This document shows, one piece after another, positions 40,934 to 45,480 of a stretch of DNA of 45,480 nucleotides (position 1 is its first letter; each line of letters begins with the position of its first letter). The notes beneath the pieces are model-generated. The model was not told the origin of the DNA. It did no database searches and saw only the letters and a list, made by a program, of their open reading frames with translations. Position numbers and translations under genes: made by a program. Source of the stretch: Bacteroidales bacterium (GTDB lineage: Bacteria; Bacteroidota; Bacteroidia; Bacteroidales; TTA-H9); the NCBI GenBank assembly GCA_028689615.1, contig JAQVCV010000036.1:1-45480 (forward strand). Reading direction: 5' to 3'.

Positions 40934-42124
40934 ATGAATCTTCATGAATATCAAGGCAAATCAATTTTAAGGCAATACGGTGTAACCACACCGCAAGGCA
41001 TAGTAGCCTACACTCCGGAAGAGGCAACTCAGGCAGCCCGCGAACTGGCTAAAAACACTGGCACAACCCGTTGGGCTGTCAAGGCTCAGATTCATGCCGG
41101 AGGCCGCGGCAAAGGCGGAGGCGTAAAAATTGCCAAAACAATTGAAGAGGTAGCACAATATACCTCACAAATAATCGGCATGATGCTGGTTACCCCGCAA
41201 ACAACGGCTCAGGGCAAGTTGGTGCGTAAAGTTCTGGTAGAAGAAAACATTTACTACGCCGGCGATGAACCCACGCTCGAATTCTACATGAGCGTGTTGC
41301 TCAACCGTGCCGCTGGTCGCAACATGATCATGTACTCTCCGAGGGGTGGTATGGACATCGAAGCCGTGGCAGCCGAAACTCCTGAAGCCATTTTCACCGA
41401 AGAGATTGACCCTAAAGTAGGGCTGACCCCTTTTCAGGCCCGTCGCATCGCTTTCAACCTTGGACTATCGGGAACCGCCTACAAAAACATGGTCAAATTT
41501 GTGGATGCACTCTACAAAGCCTATAGCGGTGCTGATGCCTCCCTGTTCGAGATCAACCCTGTGATTAAAGCTGCTGATGGCAAAATATTCGCAGCCGATG
41601 CCAAAGTTGTTATTGATGGCAACGCCCTTTTCCGTCATCCTGATATCGAAAAAATGCGCGACTTTGACGAAGAAGACCCCACGGAGGTAGAAGCCGGTGT
41701 GCACAAACTCAACTACGTGAAACTCGATGGTAACGTTGGCTGCATGGTGAATGGCGCCGGATTGGCTATGGCAACCATGGACATGATCAAAATGTCGGGC
41801 GGATCACCAGCCAACTTCCTCGATGTGGGCGGAACTGCCGATGCTAAAAGAGTTGAACAAGCCTTCCGCATCATCCTGAAAGATCCCAATGTCAAAGCAA
41901 TTCTGGTGAATATTTTTGGCGGTATAGTTCGGTGCGACCGCGTAGCACAAGGAATCGTGGACGCCTACAACAACATTGGTACTATCCACATTCCGATCAT
42001 CGTCAGACTTCAAGGGACCAACGCTGAAGAGGGAAAACAATTGATTGATCAATCGGGACTAAAAGTTCACTCTGCCATCAGGCTCGAAGAGGCCGCCTCT
42101 GCAGTGCACGAAGTGCTCAATTAA
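40934..42124 (+). CDS. sucC: Succinyl-CoA ligase (ADP-forming) beta subunit
   Basis: The 396 residues match SucC throughout. The start is NLHEYQGKSILRQYGVTTPQ, and the ATP-grasp domain contains KAQIHAGGRGKGGGVKIAK. FEINPVIKAADG precedes the CoA-ligase domain, which holds GCMVNGAGLAMATMDMIKMS and ILVNIFGGIVRCDRVAQGIV. With SucD it converts succinyl-CoA to succinate while making ATP or GTP, in the TCA cycle or its reductive branch. SucD is not in this window. The gene is transcribed alone, with its own promoter and terminator. Confidence 0.97.
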   Translation: MNLHEYQGKSILRQYGVTTPQGIVAYTPEEATQAARELAKNTGTTRWAVKAQIHAGGRGKGGGVKIAKTIEEVAQYTSQIIGMMLVTPQTTAQGKLVRKVLVEENIYYAGDEPTLEFYMSVLLNRAAGRNMIMYSPRGGMDIEAVAAETPEAIFTEEIDPKVGLTPFQARRIAFNLGLSGTAYKNMVKFVDALYKAYSGADASLFEINPVIKAADGKIFAADAKVVIDGNALFRHPDIEKMRDFDEEDPTEVEAGVHKLNYVKLDGNVGCMVNGAGLAMATMDMIKMSGGSPANFLDVGGTADAKRVEQAFRIILKDPNVKAILVNIFGGIVRCDRVAQGIVDAYNNIGTIHIPIIVRLQGTNAEEGKQLIDQSGLKVHSAIRLEEAASAVHEVLN

Positions 42125-42170
42125 AATACACAATACCACCTCTGCAAACGAATTCTTAGCTGCGATACCA

Positions 42171-42205
42171 AGCGAGGACACCTGCGTGCCCTCGCTCTTT
42201 TTTTT
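42171..42205 (+). terminator. Intrinsic terminator after sucC
   Basis: AGCGAGG (42171-42177) pairs with CCTCGCT (42190-42196), followed by C and eight T's to 42205. The next 240 bases (42206-42451) contain no gene that I can support. Confidence 0.85.
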
Positions 42206-42451
42206 AAGAAACTCCTCGTTAGTGGCCCTCTTCATCAAACGTCGAAATGCAGCTATGGCAGACAACCAGCTTCCTACAACAGGGCACTTGCCAGCCACAA
42301 TTTCAACCAACCCCGGCAGGTTTGCCTCATGCTGAAAAATCGGCTAATCCAATACGGGTATCTGGCAGAACAACATCTCGACAAAATAAATTGAAGACCC
42401 TGAATTCACGAAAATTCAACCACTTCATGCCTCCCGCATAAGAAATTACGC

Positions 42452-42459
42452 TATTTTTG
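42452..42459 (+). promoter_or_regulatory. Predicted slyD promoter -7 element
   Basis: TATTTTTG is a full match. Transcription would start near 42466, leaving a leader of about 77 bases that includes the hairpin at 42494-42528. Confidence 0.6.
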
Positions 42460-42493
42460 CATCGCAAAATCAGTTCAAACGATTCATAACATC

Positions 42494-42528
42494 AGGTGAT
42501 ACCCGTCTCACGATTACGCGTATCACCT
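42494..42528 (+). promoter_or_regulatory. Hairpin in the slyD 5' leader
   Basis: AGGTGATAC (42494-42502) pairs perfectly with GTATCACCT (42520-42528) over a 17-base loop. It ends 14 bases before the ATG at 42543 and is not followed by a U-tract. It may alter translation initiation or mRNA stability, for example as a thermosensor-like or protein-binding element, or it may be a DNA operator. Role unknown. Confidence 0.45.
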
Positions 42529-42542
42529 TAATTATTATCACA

Positions 42543-43049
42543 ATGCAAGTTTCAAAAAACAAAGTTGTATCGCTCACTTACACCCTAAGGCTCGACAATG
42601 CCGAGGGCGAAACCATTCAGGAAACCGGAGCCGACCACCCCTTGGTTTTCATCTATGGCTCAGGAATGTTGCTCCCCGCCTTCGAGTCGAACATTGCCAA
42701 CCTTAAACTCAACGACAACTTCAGCTTCGGCCTTGAAGCCGGCGATGCTTACGGTGAAGTTAATCCTGGCGCCTTGGTTGACCTCGACATTGACATGTTT
42801 CTGGAAGACGGAAAACCCAACGACGAATTGCTTCAGGTTGGCAACACCATCCCCATGCAAGACAGCGACGGCAACCGCCTCGACGGCGTGGTAGTAGAAG
42901 TGACCGACACCCAGGTGAAAATGGATTTCAACCACCCGCTGGCTGGCAAAAACCTCCACTTCACCGGACAGATTGTTGAGTTGCGCGATGCCACCTCCGA
43001 AGAACTGGCTCACGGCCACGTGCACGGCCCCCACGGCCATCACCACTAA
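42543..43049 (+). CDS. slyD: SlyD-type FKBP peptidyl-prolyl cis-trans isomerase
   Basis: The 168 residues match SlyD. The FKBP strand is KNKVVSLTYTLRLDNAEGE, with HPLVFIYGSGMLLPAFESNI and the flap-inserted chaperone domain (AGDAYGEVNPGALVDLDIDM). The closing FKBP strand is DFNHPLAGKNLHFTGQIVEL. The C-terminus is His-rich (HGHVHGPHGHHH), as in metal-binding SlyD proteins. It folds proline-containing proteins and handles nickel or other metals. The whole gene is intact here, but its last 54 codons and 25 flanking bases are repeated at 45291-45480, on the far side of the ptuAB genes. Residues from 115 on could therefore come from an inserted element rather than from the original chromosome. Confidence 0.96.
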   Translation: MQVSKNKVVSLTYTLRLDNAEGETIQETGADHPLVFIYGSGMLLPAFESNIANLKLNDNFSFGLEAGDAYGEVNPGALVDLDIDMFLEDGKPNDELLQVGNTIPMQDSDGNRLDGVVVEVTDTQVKMDFNHPLAGKNLHFTGQIVELRDATSEELAHGHVHGPHGHHH

Positions 43050-43074
43050 GCCAAATCAAACTTTCGATTATAGC
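42885..43074 (+). repeat. Direct repeat copy 1: slyD 3' end and flank
   Basis: These 190 bases match 45291-45480 at an offset of exactly 2406, with three substitutions (at 42892, 42895 and 42938). Similarity stops abruptly to the left of 42885. The right end is not known because the second copy reaches the window edge. The copy covers slyD codons 115-168, the stop, and 25 bases after it. Confidence 0.95.
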
Positions 43075-43101
43075 AAAGGCGACCTGCGAGGGTCGCCTTT
43101 G
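43074..43101. terminator. Strong hairpin between convergent slyD and ptuB
   Basis: CAAAGGCGACC (43074-43084) and GGTCGCCTTTG (43091-43101) make an 11-base perfect stem with loop TGCGAG. Neither side has a good U-tract. It could end transcription of slyD and ptuB, or be a structural boundary of the repeat unit, which is last visible at its first base. Confidence 0.55.
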
Positions 43102-43173
43102 GTGTGTAAAACAGCAGAAATCAATAGCACTTCCTTTGCGCTTTAAAAAACGCAAGACTTTAGCTCAGACTTG

Positions 43174-43827
43174 TTAGTGCAGGTCGGGCTTCACTTTCGC
43201 TCTTCTCAATCGCTTTCTTAAAACATACAAGGCCACCCCACAAAAAGGCCTAAGTTGATGGGTTTCGTTCTTCGATTGCCACCTGACGATCTGCTCCATT
43301 ATTTCCTTCTCAGTGCGCTCGTTGCGGTCTTTGCTCAGGCTATCATACACAGCCTGACAAACCCCTGCGCGATAACGAACAAGTTTGGGGGTATTCAAAT
43401 TGAGGGTATTTAAATCGGCCTGCATCAATCCATCGTCGGAGCTGACGATGCCATTGTGAGCATAGCGAATCTTTTCTTCTACACGATCTGTTAGATTTGC
43501 AGGATTATTTTTCAATAGGTTATGACCTTTGCTGGTGTCGCAGTGTTGCATAGCGGGTGGCTGGCCCTGAGCCCCATCGCAACATGCCAACAGCATTTTA
43601 TAATCCAAATCGCTGTGTTGGCTGTGCCAATGCTCAATTTTCGTTTTCAGAGGGTGGTCGTGGATTCGTTGCATGCAATATGCACATACATAACCTTGCT
43701 CCTCCAGAAGGTTTCTGCGGATAGCATCTTTCACCGGTGTGAAATCCGGGCCGTCGTAAACTGCTCCGGGCTTCAGCCGATACGCTGTGAGCAAGCGGGG
43801 CTCCGCATTTTTTTTGATCGAAATCAT
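43174..43827 (-). CDS. ptuB: PtuB-like HNH endonuclease of a Septu defence module
   Basis: The 217 residues contain an HNH/McrA-like zinc nuclease of the type found in Septu and in PtuAB-carrying retrons. EQGYVCAYCMQRI gives C48 and C51. KTKIEHWHSQ gives E65 and H66, and DYKMLLACCDG follows. PAMQHCDTSKGHNLL gives H95, C96 and K100. The C-terminal 80 residues are helical and basic. PtuB is the nuclease arm of Septu and cuts DNA when the PtuA ATPase complex is triggered by phage. The start is two bases after the ptuA stop, so the two genes form an operon. No reverse transcriptase gene is nearby. Substrate, and any trigger, cannot be read from sequence. Confidence 0.85.
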   Translation of the reverse strand: MISIKKNAEPRLLTAYRLKPGAVYDGPDFTPVKDAIRRNLLEEQGYVCAYCMQRIHDHPLKTKIEHWHSQHSDLDYKMLLACCDGAQGQPPAMQHCDTSKGHNLLKNNPANLTDRVEEKIRYAHNGIVSSDDGLMQADLNTLNLNTPKLVRYRAGVCQAVYDSLSKDRNERTEKEIMEQIVRWQSKNETHQLRPFCGVALYVLRKRLRRAKVKPDLH

Positions 43828-43829
43828 AC

Positions 43830-45134
43830 CTACATCTTTTCCATAGCAATGAGGGTCTCGGCTCTCAACAGTTCGGGGCTTGTGCCATTGAACTTCATCT
43901 TTAGTTGTTCAATCACCTCTTCAGCCTCTTCAAAACGCGCCCTGTCGATCAGCTCGAAAAGTCGGTTCAACTCTTTGGCTGTCTCCTGCTCGCGCTCGCT
44001 GCTGTCCATCAACACTTCGAGTATGTAATTGGAATCTAACCCTAGCGCCTGGTCGGGGGTTGAACTGGTGATGTTGCCATCAGCACCGGCATACAACAAC
44101 CTGATGTTCTCTCCCTTCACCTCGCCCAAAGCCTGGGGTGAATGGGTTGTGACAACAAACTGGCAGTTGGGAAACAGGTTGCCCAACTGCGCGACAAAAT
44201 GGCGCTGCCACCGTGGATGCAGATGCAGCTCGATCTCGTCAATCAGCACGATCCCTTCGCCTTCAAGGGGATTTTGCAGCATGGGATTCGCGATGGCCAG
44301 GCGCCGTGCTAAATCGCCAACCAGCGCAAGGGTGCATTTTTCGCCATCCGAAAGCTGATCTATCCGAACCTCTTTCCCTTGTTTTCTTACCACCATTCTG
44401 AGCGGGCTACGCCTTACCGACAAGCTTTTAAACCCGGGCAGGAATTGCTCAACTGCCATGCGAACAGCCTCCAACTGCCTGTCGGGATAAACCTGTGCCT
44501 GATAGGAATAGTTGGTATCGGGTTCAGCAATCAGGTCGTCGGGGCCTTCGTTTGTCTCTCCCAACATGCGCCTGTACTCGTTTTCAAGGTCTTCGCGGTT
44601 GCGAAACCACTCAAAGAAATCTCTGAAATTGGCCGCGCTGGTGAGCGAATTGCTGTAGAGGGCCAACGAATCGAAATCGTGTTTCTGACGGATGCGCAGC
44701 GGGATGTCGAGCACTGCACGCGTGACGGGGTAATAGGCAAACACCGGCAGCGGATGATCTGAGGTGTTTTGAGAATAATCGTCCCTTATTGACCGGGCCA
44801 ACTCGGTGGCTCCCTTCATATCGGTTTGGTCTGCCGGTTTGCTATGGCCTTTGGCCGGTTTTACCAACTGCCAGCTTACACCATTATTAAGCTCCAATTT
44901 CAAAGCACTGTAGGGTTTACCATTCTGAATATCGGTGTCTTTCAGCATCATGCCCGGGGCATTCTCGCGACGTACGCGAGCAGCAGGCCACGAAAGCAGA
45001 AGGGCGATGGCATCGAGAAACGAAGTTTTTCCCGCCCCGTTCACCCCTGCCAACACCGTGAGCCGGGGGTGAAACTTCAAAGCGATGCTCTGGCAGCCCC
45101 TGAAATGGGTTAAATGCAATTGGTGAAGTTTCAT
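43830..45134 (-). CDS. ptuA: PtuA-like AAA/SMC-type ATPase of a Septu defence module
   Basis: Starting at the ATG at 45134 (MKLHQLHLTHFRGCQSIAL), the protein has 434 residues. The longer frame from 45161 is rejected because the predicted promoter at 45159-45166 overlaps it. It is an OLD/RecF-like ATPase with Walker A GVNGAGKTS (residues 30-38) and a long helical insertion (about 75-250). The ABC-like signature is QLSDGEKCTLALVGDLARRL, Walker B is GIVLIDEIELHLHP (D299, E300), and the H-loop reads VTTHSPQAL. The C-terminal 90 residues are helical without a TOPRIM motif, so it is not an OLD nuclease. Pairing with the HNH gene directly downstream identifies it as PtuA. PtuA forms a multimer that binds PtuB and controls its nuclease activity. 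Confidence 0.87.
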   Translation of the reverse strand: MKLHQLHLTHFRGCQSIALKFHPRLTVLAGVNGAGKTSFLDAIALLLSWPAARVRRENAPGMMLKDTDIQNGKPYSALKLELNNGVSWQLVKPAKGHSKPADQTDMKGATELARSIRDDYSQNTSDHPLPVFAYYPVTRAVLDIPLRIRQKHDFDSLALYSNSLTSAANFRDFFEWFRNREDLENEYRRMLGETNEGPDDLIAEPDTNYSYQAQVYPDRQLEAVRMAVEQFLPGFKSLSVRRSPLRMVVRKQGKEVRIDQLSDGEKCTLALVGDLARRLAIANPMLQNPLEGEGIVLIDEIELHLHPRWQRHFVAQLGNLFPNCQFVVTTHSPQALGEVKGENIRLLYAGADGNITSSTPDQALGLDSNYILEVLMDSSEREQETAKELNRLFELIDRARFEEAEEVIEQLKMKFNGTSPELLRAETLIAMEKM

Positions 45135-45158
45135 TGAAAACAAAGTATTAAGGCAAAG

Positions 45159-45166
45159 CAAAAGTA
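45159..45166 (-). promoter_or_regulatory. Predicted ptuAB promoter -7 element
   Basis: The minus strand reads TACTTTTG, a full TAnnTTTG match. Transcription would start near 45152, giving a leader of about 18 bases to the ATG at 45134. This fixes the ptuA start. The stretch 45167-45290 has no other gene that I can support. Confidence 0.55.
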
Positions 45167-45290
45167 ATGAAAACTATGATGATTCAACAACCCGATTGCC
45201 ACGAACGGCACTCACCAGCATGGGCAGTTCCCGAATACACAAGCAGGGAAGCGCACTCGCTCTGACTCAACACAACATACCCTCCATTAA

Positions 45291-45455
45291 GGCGTGGCAG
45301 CAGAAGTGACCGACACCCAGGTGAAAATGGATTTCAACCACCCTCTGGCTGGCAAAAACCTCCACTTCACCGGACAGATTGTTGAGTTGCGCGATGCCAC
45401 CTCCGAAGAACTGGCTCACGGCCACGTGCACGGCCCCCACGGCCATCACCACTAA
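45291..45455 (+). pseudogene. slyD: 3' fragment of slyD without a start
   Basis: In frame this encodes the last 54 residues of SlyD (GVAAEVTDTQVKMDFNHPLA to the His-rich end and TAA at 45453). The codon before it in frame is a TAA at 45288, so it cannot be translated as part of a longer protein. It differs from the intact gene by Val117Ala, Val118Ala and one silent change in the Pro132 codon. It is the remnant expected at the far end of an insertion into the slyD gene. Confidence 0.9.
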
Positions 45456-45480
45456 GCCAAATCAAACTTTCGATTATAGC
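45291..45480 (+). repeat. Direct repeat copy 2: slyD 3' end and flank, running off the window
   Basis: This copy matches 42885-43074 with three substitutions, all in the first 54 bases. The final 136 bases are identical. It reaches the window edge, so its full length is unknown. Together the copies bracket the 2406-base unit holding ptuB and ptuA. Confidence 0.93.

Noticed and set aside
40934-42124. Missing sucD next to sucC as a sign of gene loss
   Set aside because: To my knowledge the two subunits are often encoded apart in Bacteroidota, and the gene has its own promoter and terminator, so this is probably ordinary.
43830-45290. A retron of the type that uses PtuA and PtuB as effectors
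   Set aside because: No reverse transcriptase gene and no convincing msr/msd-like inverted repeats lie within the unit. The space upstream of ptuA to the slyD repeat is only 156 bases.
45267-45480. A 61-codon minus-strand reading frame here and a 128-codon one at 42660-43046 share the same first 49 residues, as if a repeated small gene existed
   Set aside because: Both are antisense shadows of the duplicated slyD 3' end. The shared sequence follows from the DNA repeat, and no promoter or family match supports them.
1-45480. tRNA or rRNA genes, CRISPR arrays, insertion sequences or phage genes
   Set aside because: None was recognised by eye on either strand: no transposase or integrase motifs, no regularly spaced repeats, and no clear cloverleaf. 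A tRNAscan or CRISPR finder run would settle this.

Overview
This window comes from a member of the phylum Bacteroidota, probably a Bacteroidales-like free-living organism. The evidence is a SusC/SusD/SusE outer-membrane glycan system, two proteins with C-terminal type IX secretion (T9SS) sorting domains, a DUF5916 protein, a DUF6029 protein, Omp28-family proteins, a 'putative porin', and many gene starts preceded by the Bacteroidota -7 element TAnnTTTG (often TACCTTTG) with little Shine-Dalgarno signal. No rRNA, tRNA, CRISPR array, transposase or integrase was seen.

Layout. (1) 1-9900: a starch/maltodextrin-type polysaccharide utilisation locus. susC-susD-susE run leftwards (susE is cut by the window edge). 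A divergent LacI-family regulator and a T9SS-secreted GH13 amylase run rightwards. The intergenic region holds two copies of the palindrome GCAAACGTTTGC (one imperfect), candidate LacI-regulator operators. (2) 10054-13705: an M64-type metallopeptidase and, one base later, a TPR/transmembrane/HTH regulator. (3) 14166-19464: an envelope thiol-redox cluster (TlpA-like thioredoxin, DUF6029 protein, Omp28 lipoprotein, DsbD). (4) 19673-25899: an EamA permease, a PiT phosphate transporter with its DUF47 partner, a second divergent PiT fused to a PhoU-like C-terminal region, and a tandem universal stress protein. (5) 26242-28582: an apparent cell-wall sugar recycling operon. It holds an AmgK-like sugar kinase fused to a RapZ C-terminal domain, a 41-residue zinc-ribbon-like protein, and a MurU-like nucleotidyltransferase. 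(6) 28833-42124: TonB receptor, GAPDH, a T9SS cargo protein with an Omp28-like CxxC domain, an rRNA methyltransferase overlapping a porin gene, LolD-like ATPase with DUF5916 protein, and sucC. (7) 42543-45480: slyD followed by a two-gene Septu-type defence module (PtuA ATPase and PtuB HNH nuclease, leftwards).

The most notable signal is at the right end. The last 190 bases (45291-45480) repeat 42885-43074, which is the 3' end of slyD plus its downstream flank, with only three differences. The Septu genes therefore sit between direct repeats of the slyD 3' end, in a 2406-base unit with no recombinase. This is the footprint expected of a cassette that inserted into the 3' end of slyD and restored the gene. 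The window stops inside the second repeat, so further cassettes or an integrase could lie just beyond it. An assembly-end artefact is the main alternative.

All family assignments are from reading the translated sequence; no database search was run.
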